NCBI GenBank assembly: GCA_945897965.1
Contig: CAMDHK010000011.1
Span: 1-35,970, forward strand
DNA: 35,970 bases
Source of the DNA: Candidatus Kuenenia stuttgartensis
GTDB lineage: Bacteria; Planctomycetota; Planctomycetia; Gemmatales; Gemmataceae
Direction of reading: 5' to 3'
The translations under genes and the position numbers were made by a program. The notes beneath the pieces are model-generated. The model saw only the letters and a program-made list of their open reading frames with translations. It searched no databases and was not told the origin of the DNA. Positions 8,129 through 16,776 of this stretch are shown in pieces (within the stretch, counting starts at the first letter, position 1; each line of letters begins with the position of its first letter).

Positions 8129-8143
8129 ACACTAATATAGTGT
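8129..8143. promoter_or_regulatory. Small palindrome in the dipeptidase-ilvC divergent gap
   Basis: ACACTA and TAGTGT form a 6-bp inverted repeat around ATA. It lies 48 nt upstream of the preferred ilvC start and 53 nt upstream of the dipeptidase start. It could be an operator or chance in an AT-rich gap. Confidence 0.2.
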
Positions 8144-8190
8144 CCGGGCCAATATTCCTGGTTGAAAATCCATCATTGTTGGGGAATGTC

Positions 8191-9249
8191 ATGCAAAAGA
8201 TTCAGATCGACTCAGAATCAGAAACCGTAATCGAGCGTTCAGATTATCCACCAGAAAAGATTCGCCAAATAATGGCGAATGAAATTGTAGCTGTTTTAGG
8301 CTACGGTGTACAAGGGCGTGGCCAATCGCTCAACATGAAGGATAACGGCGTTAATGTCATCATCGGGCAGCGCGAACATTCCAAATCTTGGGATCTTGCT
8401 GTTAAAGATGGCTGGGTTCCTGGCAAAACCCTCTTCCCAATGGAAGAAGCGGCTGCCAAGGGTACCATCATTCAATATTTGCTTTCTGATGCTGGCCAAA
8501 AAGAACAATGGTCCAAGCTTAAGCCCCACCTTACCAAAGGCAAGGCGCTTTATTTCTCCCACGGGTTCAGCATTGTTTACAAAGACCAAACCCATGTGAT
8601 ACCTCCAGCAGATATCGATGTGATTTTAGTTGCACCCAAGGGTTCTGGTACCTCTGTAAGAAGGTTGTTCCTCGAAGGCAAGGGTATCAACTCTAGCTAT
8701 GCAGTTTTCCAAGATGCAACTGGCAAGGCTTATGACCGTGCTCGTTCGCTAGGCATTGCAATCGGCTCGGGCTACCTTTTCGAAACTACTTTCCAAAAAG
8801 AAGTGTTCAGCGATTTAACAGGCGAACGTGGTGTGCTTATGGGCGCCATCTATGGCCTTTGGCTCGCTCAATATGAAGTGCTTCGTGCAAACGGGCATTC
8901 CGCCAGCGAATCTTTCAACGAAACCGTTGAAGAAGCAACCCAAAGCCTTTATCCCTTGATTGCAGAAAATGGCATGGATTGGATGTATGCCAACTGTTCC
9001 ACCACTGCACAACGAGGCGCATTGGATTGGTTCAAGAAGTTTCATGATGCTTCCAAGCCTGTTTTCGAAGAACTATATCGCAGTGTTGCAGATGGTTCTG
9101 AAACTCGCAGAACGCTTGAATCAAACAGCCATCCTGATTATCGCAAGAACCTTGAAGTTGAACTCAAGGAAATTGCAGATAGCGAAATGTGGCGTGCAGG
9201 CGCTGCAGTGCGAGCACTCAGGCCAGAACGAGCCAACGACAAGAAGTAA
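8191..9249 (+). CDS. ilvC: Ketol-acid reductoisomerase, fungal mitochondrial-like type
   Basis: The enzyme converts acetolactate and acetohydroxybutyrate to the dihydroxyacids of valine, leucine and isoleucine synthesis, using Mg2+ and NADPH. The Rossmann motif is VLGYGVQGRGQSLN, with cofactor loop GQREHSKSW. FSHGFS and APKGSG are conserved family segments. The metal-binding acids lie in SDLTGERGVLMG and FNETVEEATQSLYPL. The segments FNETVEEATQSLYPL, INSSYAVF and DWMYANCSTTAQRGALDW resemble the fungal Ilv5 type more than the E. coli or common short bacterial types. The frame opens at 8125, but GGGGAA stands five bases before the ATG at 8191, giving 352 aa. A terminator follows at 9282. Confidence 0.95.
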   Translation: MQKIQIDSESETVIERSDYPPEKIRQIMANEIVAVLGYGVQGRGQSLNMKDNGVNVIIGQREHSKSWDLAVKDGWVPGKTLFPMEEAAAKGTIIQYLLSDAGQKEQWSKLKPHLTKGKALYFSHGFSIVYKDQTHVIPPADIDVILVAPKGSGTSVRRLFLEGKGINSSYAVFQDATGKAYDRARSLGIAIGSGYLFETTFQKEVFSDLTGERGVLMGAIYGLWLAQYEVLRANGHSASESFNETVEEATQSLYPLIAENGMDWMYANCSTTAQRGALDWFKKFHDASKPVFEELYRSVADGSETRRTLESNSHPDYRKNLEVELKEIADSEMWRAGAAVRALRPERANDKK

Positions 9250-9281
9250 TTTCTTCTTCTACGCATCGTAATACCAATTGC

Positions 9282-9312
9282 AAAACCCCGGGTACTCTTA
9301 CCTGGGGTTTTT
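9282..9312 (+). terminator. Rho-independent terminator after ilvC
   Basis: A 12-bp stem (AAAACCCCGGGT with ACCTGGGGTTTT, one G-T pair) surrounds a 6-nt loop and runs into a T-run (TTTTT, then GCTTTT). It is 32 nt past the ilvC stop and shows that ilvC is transcribed on its own. Confidence 0.85.
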
Positions 9313-9379
9313 GCTTTTCCAGCCGTCTTCATATGCCTGCCGTTTCGTTTCGACTTATGTTTATTGTTCTGGGCCACAT

Positions 9380-9411
9380 AAGCAAAAAGCTGATTAAGCA
9401 AAAAGTTCATC
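9380..9411. repeat. 16-bp imperfect direct repeat upstream of the propeller-phosphoesterase gene
   Basis: AAGCAAAAAGCTGATT at 9380 is followed directly by AAGCAAAAAGTTCATC at 9396, with 12 of 16 positions identical. It is about 75 nt upstream of the next start and may be a regulatory site. Otherwise the 9313-9484 gap shows nothing recognisable. Confidence 0.3.
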
Positions 9412-9484
9412 AAAATATCATTGGACTTATAGCTCAGATTGCTGAAACTGATGTGATCATTTGTTTTTTGTCAAAGGGTGCATC

Positions 9485-11983
9485 ATGAAAATAAAACTAG
9501 TTCTCTCGTTTGCAATTCTAACTTCTATGGCGATTGGCTTTGTTATCACCGCTGATGAACCAGCAAAAAGTGTTAAGAAAGATTTGCCTGGCCCACAAAG
9601 TTCGGGCGAAGTAAAACTCCCCAATGGGTGGTCATTGAAACCTGCAGGCAAGCAGATCCCTCTGGGTGATTTTCCCGTTAACATGGTGGTGCACCCCAGT
9701 GGCAAATATCTTGCAATCCTTCATGCAGGTTATGGCCCACACGAAATTCATATTGCAGAACTTGATAAATCGGGCGCAACCATCATCAGCAAGGTTGGTA
9801 TCAAGCAGACTTTTTGTGGTATTTGTTTTTCCCCTGAAGGCGATAAGCTTTATGCCAGTGCTGCAGAGTTTGCCAGCGCTTATGTTTACGATTTTAAAAA
9901 TGGTTACCTCTCTAACCGGAGCGAGATTAGCGTAGCTGATGAGAAAAGTAAATTTGTCACTACGGGGTTGGCGCTGGATTCGAGTGGTAAGAAAATCCTT
10001 GCTGCAGGTTGCTGGAGCCATTCGCTTAGCATAACTCCGCTTGATAAGCCAGAAGCCCGCAAGATGGTTGAACTTAAAGTTGATTCCTATCCGTTTGGTT
10101 TTCTTGCGTTGCCTAAGAAAGATCAGGCATTGGTTAGCCTTTGGGGCGCTTCCGCTGTAGCACTCATTGATACCAAAGATGCCAAGATTCTTGAAACATG
10201 GCCTACCGAAAGCCATCCAACCGAAATGGTTTTATCCCCCGATAACAAAACTCTTTTTGTTGCTTGCTCGAACTCCACACGCGTTAGCATTCTTGATGCC
10301 TCGCAGAATGGTAAAAGCTTGGGCACGCTTAATTGCGCACTTTATCCCAACGCACCCAATGGCAACACCCCAGGAAGTCTGGCTCTTACAAACGATGGAA
10401 AGATCCTTCTCGTAGCTAATGCGGATGCTAATAATCTTAGCATGTTTCAAGTGGAAGATCCGCTTAAGCCTGTGCCTATGGGCTATATTCCCGCTGGATG
10501 GTATCCAACAAGTGTTCGCATTAATCAGATTGATGGAAAAATCTATTTCTGTAACGGTAAAGGCTTAACCTCGAGGCCGAATTCGCAAGGGCCCAATCCT
10601 CTTGCGGCCAAGGATCTTCCCATTAGGCAGTATATTGCAGGCCTTATGCAGGGTTCGTTGGGGGTTCTGGATATGCCCACACCCGAGAAAATGATCGCCT
10701 TCACCAAGGAAGCGTATTCTTGCAGCCCTCTTCAGGCGGATAATCTTCCAATGGCTCAATGGCCCAGTAGTAATCCCATCCCCAGAAAAGTCGGTGACCC
10801 CAGCCCTATTAAGTATTGCGTTTATGTCATCAAGGAAAACCGCACCTATGATCAGGTGTTTGGTGATATCAAAGAAGGCAATGGCGACCCATCCCTTTGC
10901 ATCTTTGATGAAAAGGTAACACCCAATCAACATAAGATCGCAAGAGAGTATACCTTGCTTGATAACCTTTATGTGGATGGTGAAGTTTCTGCGGATGGCC
11001 ATCAATGGAGCATGGCTGCTTACTCTACTGACTTTGTGGAAAAGGTTTGGCCATTGACCTATCGTGGCAGCCCACTTAAAAAGCTTACTGCTTATCCTTC
11101 GGAGGGTGCCTTTGATGTTATCGCCCGGCCTGCGGGTGGTTACATCTGGGATCGTTGTGCAGAAGCCAAGGTTTCATTCCGCAGTTATGGCGAATGGATT
11201 GATAATGCTAAAAAACTAGGCGAACCTTCTAAGGCTAGGGTTAAGGCACTGGAAGGCAAGTTTGATCCTTTCTATCGGGGCTATGATCTTGATTACCCTG
11301 ATGTAAAAAGAACAGAGCGCTTTTTAGAAGAAGTTGCCCGCTTTGAAAAAGAGGGTGGTATGCCCCAGCTAAGTATTGTTCGACTTCCAAATGATCATAC
11401 CTATGGCACCAGGCCTGATAAGCCCACCCCTACTGCTATGGTTGCAGAAAACGACCTAGCTATGGGCATGCTGGTAGAGGGCCTTTCGAAGAGTAAGTTC
11501 TGGAAAGAGACTGCGATTTTTGTGATTGAAGATGATGCACAAAATGGTTCGGATCATGTGGATGCACATCGTACTATTTCGCTGGTGATCAGCCCTTATA
11601 CGAAGCGCAAATTTGTAGATTCCACCATGTATTCAACCTCAAGTATTTTAAGAACCATGGAACTGATTTTAGGGTTAAAGCCCATGAGCCAGTTTGATGC
11701 TGCTGCAACCCCGATGTTTAATTCCTTTCAAGCAAAACCTGATCTGACTCCTTTCAAGCATGTTGCAGCAAAAGTTAGCCTGACAGAAAAGAACACCGAG
11801 AAATCGTGGGGCGCGAAGCAGTCTCTTGCCTTTGATCTTGATAAAGAAGATGCAGCAGATGATTTACTTTTTAATGAAGTCATTTGGAAATCGGTCAAGG
11901 GAGCCAATAGCCCCATGCCTTCGCCTGTAAGGGCGGCTTTCTTCCTGCCCAAATATGCCACCAAGCCTGTTTCTAAAGATTAA
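9485..11983 (+). CDS. Secreted YncE-like beta-propeller / phosphoesterase fusion
   Basis: The 832-aa product has a signal peptide (LVLSFAILTSMAIGFVITA). Residues about 45-380 are a YncE/cytochrome-d1-like seven-bladed propeller (NMVVHPSGKYLAIL, GICFSPEGDKLYASAA, EMVLSPDNKTLFVACSN, SLALTNDGKILLVANAD). From about 440, after YCVYVIKENRTYDQVFGD, comes a phosphoesterase domain of the acid phosphatase/phospholipase C type (alkaline-phosphatase superfamily), with DGEVSADGHQWSMAAY, LPNDHTYGT and VIEDDAQNGSDHVDAHRT as likely metal and active-site segments. The substrate is unknown. AGGG seven bases upstream selects the ATG at 9485 over 9461. Such propeller-phosphoesterase fusions are common in planctomycetes. 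It is likely extracytoplasmic and a single-gene unit. Confidence 0.85.
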   Translation: MKIKLVLSFAILTSMAIGFVITADEPAKSVKKDLPGPQSSGEVKLPNGWSLKPAGKQIPLGDFPVNMVVHPSGKYLAILHAGYGPHEIHIAELDKSGATIISKVGIKQTFCGICFSPEGDKLYASAAEFASAYVYDFKNGYLSNRSEISVADEKSKFVTTGLALDSSGKKILAAGCWSHSLSITPLDKPEARKMVELKVDSYPFGFLALPKKDQALVSLWGASAVALIDTKDAKILETWPTESHPTEMVLSPDNKTLFVACSNSTRVSILDASQNGKSLGTLNCALYPNAPNGNTPGSLALTNDGKILLVANADANNLSMFQVEDPLKPVPMGYIPAGWYPTSVRINQIDGKIYFCNGKGLTSRPNSQGPNPLAAKDLPIRQYIAGLMQGSLGVLDMPTPEKMIAFTKEAYSCSPLQADNLPMAQWPSSNPIPRKVGDPSPIKYCVYVIKENRTYDQVFGDIKEGNGDPSLCIFDEKVTPNQHKIAREYTLLDNLYVDGEVSADGHQWSMAAYSTDFVEKVWPLTYRGSPLKKLTAYPSEGAFDVIARPAGGYIWDRCAEAKVSFRSYGEWIDNAKKLGEPSKARVKALEGKFDPFYRGYDLDYPDVKRTERFLEEVARFEKEGGMPQLSIVRLPNDHTYGTRPDKPTPTAMVAENDLAMGMLVEGLSKSKFWKETAIFVIEDDAQNGSDHVDAHRTISLVISPYTKRKFVDSTMYSTSSILRTMELILGLKPMSQFDAAATPMFNSFQAKPDLTPFKHVAAKVSLTEKNTEKSWGAKQSLAFDLDKEDAADDLLFNEVIWKSVKGANSPMPSPVRAAFFLPKYATKPVSKD

Positions 11984-12024
11984 GCTTGATGACTTTGTAT
12001 CTCTAACGCCCATGGAGAATTGCA

Positions 12025-14529
12025 ATGCCTTCCGCCCAGAAGGCCGACACCGATACTTCCCCAGCTTGGTATTTCACACTCTGGAAAGTTCCATCGGTAC
12101 CTGCAGCCTTGGCTATAACCCTAGGCTTCTTAATCGATATTGCATATCAACCTCCGTTGCTATTCATGATGGCGTTGTCGTTGGGCCTTCTTCTCGCTTG
12201 GTTAGTTTGCATCGTTGGGAAGAAGCTAAACCTTGCTCTGATATATCTGCTGCTTTTCATTGTTTGCTTGGGCGCATTCAGGCACTTTATTGCTGCCCGT
12301 TTGGTTACCTCCGACGATGTTAGGCGCTCTCTTGACGATTCGCTTTCTCTTTGCAAGTTTAAAGGTTTTCTGCAGGAAGAACCAAGGCTTTGGGTTGGCG
12401 AAACCAACAATCCATTGCGTACGGTTCCTGCTGCTAATCGAAGTTCTGCAATTCTTTATTTGCATGAGATGCAACAAAATGGCGTATGGAACCCGGTCAA
12501 AGGTAATTTAAGGATGGTGAGTAATGATACCTTGGCAGAGTTTCATTTAGGGGATACGGTCGAAATAACAGGGCGGGCTAAGTTGATATCGGCGCCCATG
12601 AATCCAGGCGAATGGGACTACCGGAGTTTTCTAAATCAACAGGGTATTTATGGCGAAATCAGGATCAATGATTCTTCAGCGATTCGAATGGTTGAGGAAG
12701 GATCGTGGTTCAACTTTTCTTCTTTATTGTGCTTTATCCGGGCGAGGGCAGCCAACCTTCTTGTCAGCAATCTCCCTACCCCTGAAGGCCCTCTTGCTGA
12801 GGCATTGCTTTTGGGCGATAGCCCTTTGTTGCACAACAGCGAGTGGGATAAATTTAAAAATACCGGGGTGCTTCATGTGCTTGCGATCAGTGGGCAACAC
12901 CTTGCAATATTAGGTGGAACTTTGGCATGGTTACTGCGTGCCTTCAGATTCAAGCCTGCATCCATTGCTTTCATGGTAACTCTTTTTCTTTTGGTTTATG
13001 CGCTGCTTACCGGGGGTAGGCCCTCTGCGATGCGTGCCGTCATCATGGTGGGGTGCTTCAGTTTGGGAATTATCCTGCGTAGGCCTGCGCCTGCGATTCA
13101 TACCCTTACCGCTTCTTGGATCATTCTTGCGTTTGTCCAACCATGGGATTTATTCAGCCCCGGATGCACTCTTTCATTTCTTGCAACTGCTTGCCTAATC
13201 TGGGTGATTCCAAAGTTTTCGCAACCAGAAGAAAGCCCGCTCGAGCTTTTAACACATGAATCCAAACCCTTATGGCGCAGAATGCTTGCTGATTTTTTGA
13301 AGGCAACACGCGAACTATTTTTTATCTCTGCTATTGTCTGGGTTTTTGTAACTCCCTTGGCAACTGCATTCACCCATGTGGTTTCACCCGTTGCACTTTT
13401 AATTGGCCCGCCTCTTATCATCCTGACAACCATTGCGCTTTTAGCAGGATTCATTGGCATTGTTTTGGGAAGTTTTATCAGCCCGATTGCGGTGGTCGCA
13501 ACTTGGATTATTTTCCCCTGCCTTTGGTTATGTGGCAAACTTGTTGATCTGGCTTTGCTGATCCCCATGGGCCATTTTTATCTTCCTGATCTGCCCTTTT
13601 GGTTGATTCCGCTCGGGTATGCCTGCGTTTTTATCTGGCTGAATTGGGCTTCTCTTTTGCCTAAATATGCATGGTGCTGCGTTGCGATTCTTTGGACTTT
13701 GCTTTTTATCCTCCCTATTCGAATACCGCCTAGAGATCTTTGCGTGACGTTTTTGGCTGTGGGGCATGGCACCTGCGTAGTGATGGAAACTCCAGATGGA
13801 AAGGTGTTGGTATATGATGCTGGGTCGATCTCGGGGCCTGAAGTTTCACGCAGGAAGATTGCTCCTTTCCTTTGGTCGAAGAAAATTACCACCATCGATA
13901 AGTTGTTAATCTCTCATGCAGACCTTGATCACTTCAATGGCTTGCCTTTCCTGTTGCAAAGTTTCAATGTGCGATCGGTGGCAACAACCCCAAGTTTTTC
14001 ACAGAAACCTACTCCGGGTGTTGCTTTGGTCAACCAATTGCTTGGCAATCCCCGTGCGAATCTTGAATTGATCACCAAAGGTAAAAGCTGGAGTTCTGGT
14101 GGTGTTGATTTTGAAGTGCTTCACCCACCTCAAGTTGGCCCTTCGGGAAATGAAAACACCCGAAGCATGGTTATAGAAGTTGGTTACAAGGGATTTAAAA
14201 TGCTTTTGACAGGCGACTTGCAAAGCCCCGGCTTGGAAATGGTAATGCAACTTCCCCCAAGGGCGATTGATGTGCTGATGGCGCCACACCATGGAAGTAC
14301 CAAATCTTTACCCTCTGAGTTTTTGAATTGGTGCCAGCCCGCAAGTGTGGTGATAGGTACACAAGGGGATATTTATCCCTCTATGCCATTGCCTGTAAAC
14401 TCATCATCTAATTGGATGTCGACGAGGGAAGAAGGCGCGATAACTTTGCGTTTTCATAAGTCAGGAATTGCAATCGAGACTTTCATGAATTCGAAAAGCG
14501 AAGCGTTGCCTGAGGGAATGCTTCATTAA
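12025..14529 (+). CDS. comEC: ComEC/Rec2-type DNA-uptake channel with beta-lactamase-like domain
   Basis: The 834-aa polytopic membrane protein is the presumed inner-membrane channel for single-stranded DNA in natural transformation. Two hydrophobic segments lie at about 30-90. A soluble OB-like region (about 105-225) is followed by the competence domain (about 255-560), with VLAISGQHLAILGG and YALLTGGRPSAMRAVIM as typical signatures. The C-terminal metallo-beta-lactamase-like domain begins at about residue 570 (VTFLAVGHGTCVVMETPDG) and contains ISHADLDHFNGL (HxDxDH), LLTGDL and APHHGS. GGAG eight bases upstream supports the ATG at 12025. The protein is full length with no frameshift. The rest of the competence machinery is not in this window. 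Confidence 0.93.
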   Translation: MPSAQKADTDTSPAWYFTLWKVPSVPAALAITLGFLIDIAYQPPLLFMMALSLGLLLAWLVCIVGKKLNLALIYLLLFIVCLGAFRHFIAARLVTSDDVRRSLDDSLSLCKFKGFLQEEPRLWVGETNNPLRTVPAANRSSAILYLHEMQQNGVWNPVKGNLRMVSNDTLAEFHLGDTVEITGRAKLISAPMNPGEWDYRSFLNQQGIYGEIRINDSSAIRMVEEGSWFNFSSLLCFIRARAANLLVSNLPTPEGPLAEALLLGDSPLLHNSEWDKFKNTGVLHVLAISGQHLAILGGTLAWLLRAFRFKPASIAFMVTLFLLVYALLTGGRPSAMRAVIMVGCFSLGIILRRPAPAIHTLTASWIILAFVQPWDLFSPGCTLSFLATACLIWVIPKFSQPEESPLELLTHESKPLWRRMLADFLKATRELFFISAIVWVFVTPLATAFTHVVSPVALLIGPPLIILTTIALLAGFIGIVLGSFISPIAVVATWIIFPCLWLCGKLVDLALLIPMGHFYLPDLPFWLIPLGYACVFIWLNWASLLPKYAWCCVAILWTLLFILPIRIPPRDLCVTFLAVGHGTCVVMETPDGKVLVYDAGSISGPEVSRRKIAPFLWSKKITTIDKLLISHADLDHFNGLPFLLQSFNVRSVATTPSFSQKPTPGVALVNQLLGNPRANLELITKGKSWSSGGVDFEVLHPPQVGPSGNENTRSMVIEVGYKGFKMLLTGDLQSPGLEMVMQLPPRAIDVLMAPHHGSTKSLPSEFLNWCQPASVVIGTQGDIYPSMPLPVNSSSNWMSTREEGAITLRFHKSGIAIETFMNSKSEALPEGMLH

Positions 14530-14535
14530 CTTTGG

Positions 14536-15006
14536 TTAAGGGTTTACAAATTCATGTTCGGGGTTTCGTAGTGAAAGCACCGGGCAGGGTGATTTTCGCA
14601 CAAGGGTTTCAGCAAGGCTGCCTAAAAACAAGTGCGCTAACCCTGTATGCCCGTGAGTTCCAAGGATGATGAGGTCGATGTTTTCATCCGTTGCGAGGGA
14701 AATGATTTCGTCAAGTGGGTTGCCTTCTTGACAGTGGGAAATCAATTCAATCCCGTGATGCTTGTACGGCTCGAGAAAATCAGCAAGCGATTTGCCCGCA
14801 GCAAGTAGCATGGGTTCAATGTTGGAAAGTGCAACAGATGGATTGATGAATCCCATTTCGGGGATGAATATTGAAACATCTTGAACCACATGGAGAACAT
14901 GAAGTTTTGCACCGAATTTAGTGGCAAATTCTAACCCATAGCGGATTGCACTTTGAGATTGTTTGCTGAAATCGGTCGGCACCAATATGGATTTTAAAGT
15001 AATCAT
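14536..15006 (-). CDS. Universal stress protein (UspA family)
   Basis: The 156-aa single-domain protein starts with ITLKSILVPTDFSKQS. The nucleotide-binding pattern GTHGHTGLAHLFLGS (G-x2-G-x9-G-S) indicates the ATP-binding subclass, and CPVLSLR forms the usual last strand. The frame opens at 15048, but GGAG eight bases upstream of the ATG at 15006 and the family start favour 15006. It is last in the leftward lysS-ABC transporter-ilvE run and converges with comEC, with 6 nt between stops. Confidence 0.9.
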   Translation of the reverse strand: MITLKSILVPTDFSKQSQSAIRYGLEFATKFGAKLHVLHVVQDVSIFIPEMGFINPSVALSNIEPMLLAAGKSLADFLEPYKHHGIELISHCQEGNPLDEIISLATDENIDLIILGTHGHTGLAHLFLGSLAETLVRKSPCPVLSLRNPEHEFVNP

Positions 15007-15062
15007 GGCCCTATCTCCGGATATTTGGTGGAAACACGGGCCAACCATGGCCTATACAATAA

Positions 15063-15917
15063 TTATATACCAACGAATTTGCGAAATCGTGCTCGGAGCA
15101 ATTTTGTCATCTCGCCCGGCACGCCATCACCTATTTTTCTTCCATCACATTTTACCACGGAGATTACTTCTGCAGCAGTGCCTGTAAGAAAACATTCATC
15201 TGCAACAAAAACATCATGCCTGGTAATTACAACTTCCTGCACCGTAATTTTTTCGGCCCTCGCAAGATCCATTACCGTATTTCGGGTGATGCCTTCGAGG
15301 ATACCACATTGGGGCGCGGGAGTTTTTAGCACTCCGTTCTTAACCAAGAAAATATTGTCTGCGGTGCACTCTGCAACTTCGCCCAGATGATTAAGCATGA
15401 TTGCTTCGGGTACGCCTGCCCTGTTGGCTTCAAGCTTTGCAAGAATGTTATTGAGATAATTCAGCGATTTGATTCTGGGGTTTAATGCGTTGGGGATATT
15501 TCGAATCGTTGCTGCTGTTATGATTTCCATCCCTTTTTCGTACATCTCTTCGGGATAGATGGAGATATCATCCACGATGATGATGATCTGGGGGTTCGTT
15601 GTTTTTCGTGGGTCGAGCCCAAGGTTGCCCACCCCTCTCGATACGATAAGCCTTATATAACCATCTTTTTTTGCGTTCGCTTGTACTGTATCTTTTACCG
15701 CTTTGCACATCTCATCGATACTTAGCGGGATGGTCAAATCAATAGACTTGGCGCTTTCGTAAAGCCTGACGATGTGTTCATGCAATTTAAATACTACAGA
15801 GTTGTAGATTCGAATGCCTTCGAAAATCCCATCACCATAGAGGAAGCCATGGTCGTAAACAGAAATAACCGCATCAGCTTTTTCAACAAGCTTGCCATTC
15901 ATGTAAATCTTAGACAT
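15063..15917 (-). CDS. ilvE: Branched-chain amino acid aminotransferase (class IV)
   Basis: A PLP-dependent transaminase for the last step of leucine, isoleucine and valine synthesis. The 284-aa length is normal. YDHGFLYGDGIFEGIRIYN (about 21-39) is the class IV N-terminal signature. The PLP lysine lies in RIKSLNYLNNILAK (about 150). EAIMLNHLGEVAECTADNIFLVKNG and LTGTAAEVISV are conserved. D-amino-acid transaminase and aminodeoxychorismate lyase share this fold, but the length and EAxxLN..G.V.E segment fit IlvE best. GGAG lies eight bases before the ATG. It is 30 nt below the ABC ATPase gene. Confidence 0.88.
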   Translation of the reverse strand: MSKIYMNGKLVEKADAVISVYDHGFLYGDGIFEGIRIYNSVVFKLHEHIVRLYESAKSIDLTIPLSIDEMCKAVKDTVQANAKKDGYIRLIVSRGVGNLGLDPRKTTNPQIIIIVDDISIYPEEMYEKGMEIITAATIRNIPNALNPRIKSLNYLNNILAKLEANRAGVPEAIMLNHLGEVAECTADNIFLVKNGVLKTPAPQCGILEGITRNTVMDLARAEKITVQEVVITRHDVFVADECFLTGTAAEVISVVKCDGRKIGDGVPGEMTKLLRARFRKFVGI

Positions 15918-15947
15918 TAAAAAACTCCGAAGGATGCCAGAAGATTA

Positions 15948-16754
15948 TTAAAAGCCTGCTTGGCGCCTAGTTTCGTCCGGGTGATTCTCATCTTCCGGAA
16001 GATTATCAAATGATTCAGGCCTAACTATGCCAAAGGCTTCAGGCTGCAGTTGAAGAGGCACTTCCACATGGCCTGCAACAAGTTTAATAATTCTATGGGT
16101 TCCACGGGCAATCTCAAGATTATGGGTGACCATGATAATGGTTACATTGTCGATTTCGTTCAATTCCCGCAGTAGTTGTACGATTTCTCGCCCAGTATCT
16201 TCGTCCAAGTTTCCTGTGGGTTCATCTGCAAAAAGAAGTGCAGGGTTACCAATTAAAGCCCTTGCGATTGCTGTTCGCTGCATTTCGCCACCCGAAAGTT
16301 CTTTGGGTAAATGGTGCATTCGATGGCCTAAGCCCACTTTTTCCATCAGGGTGATTGCCCGTTTTCTCGCTACGCTTCCATTGCCCAGCCATGAAAATAC
16401 CGAGCTTCGAATCATTAACGGGATCATTACATTTTCGAGCGCAGTCAATTCTGGAAGTAGATGATAAAATTGGAAGATGAAACCGAAATCATGATTGCGA
16501 AGATGGTCTCTCTTATCTGCGGAGAGGTTGTCGATTCTTTTTTCTCGGTAATAGATTTCCCCTTCATCGGGTTTGTCGAGCGAACCCAATAGATGCATCA
16601 GGGTGCTTTTTCCCGAACCTGATGCGCCCACCACGCTTAGAAATTCCCCTTCTGCAACTTCCATATCCACGCCCTTTAATACCGGCGTGCTTATCGCACT
16701 CTTGCGATAAATCTTGTGCAGATTTCGCGCATACATGAATGTATTTCCAGCCAT
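15948..16754 (-). CDS. lolD: ABC transporter ATP-binding protein (LolD/MacB-type)
   Basis: The 268-aa ATPase shows Walker A GASGSGKST (about 42), Q-loop FQFYHLLPELTALENVM, signature LSGGEMQRTAIARAL (about 152), Walker B LLFADEPTGNLD and switch VTHN. This spacing is typical of the LolD/MacB/FtsE group. It has a C-terminal tail of about 35 residues, rich in acidic residues and proline, beyond the usual LolD length. It starts 22 nt after the permease stop, and the two should form one transporter. LolD would power lipoprotein release from the inner membrane; the alternative is a MacB-like exporter. Confidence 0.88.
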   Translation of the reverse strand: MAGNTFMYARNLHKIYRKSAISTPVLKGVDMEVAEGEFLSVVGASGSGKSTLMHLLGSLDKPDEGEIYYREKRIDNLSADKRDHLRNHDFGFIFQFYHLLPELTALENVMIPLMIRSSVFSWLGNGSVARKRAITLMEKVGLGHRMHHLPKELSGGEMQRTAIARALIGNPALLFADEPTGNLDEDTGREIVQLLRELNEIDNVTIIMVTHNLEIARGTHRIIKLVAGHVEVPLQLQPEAFGIVRPESFDNLPEDENHPDETRRQAGF

Positions 16755-16776
16755 TAGCTTTTATCCTTAGTTGAAA

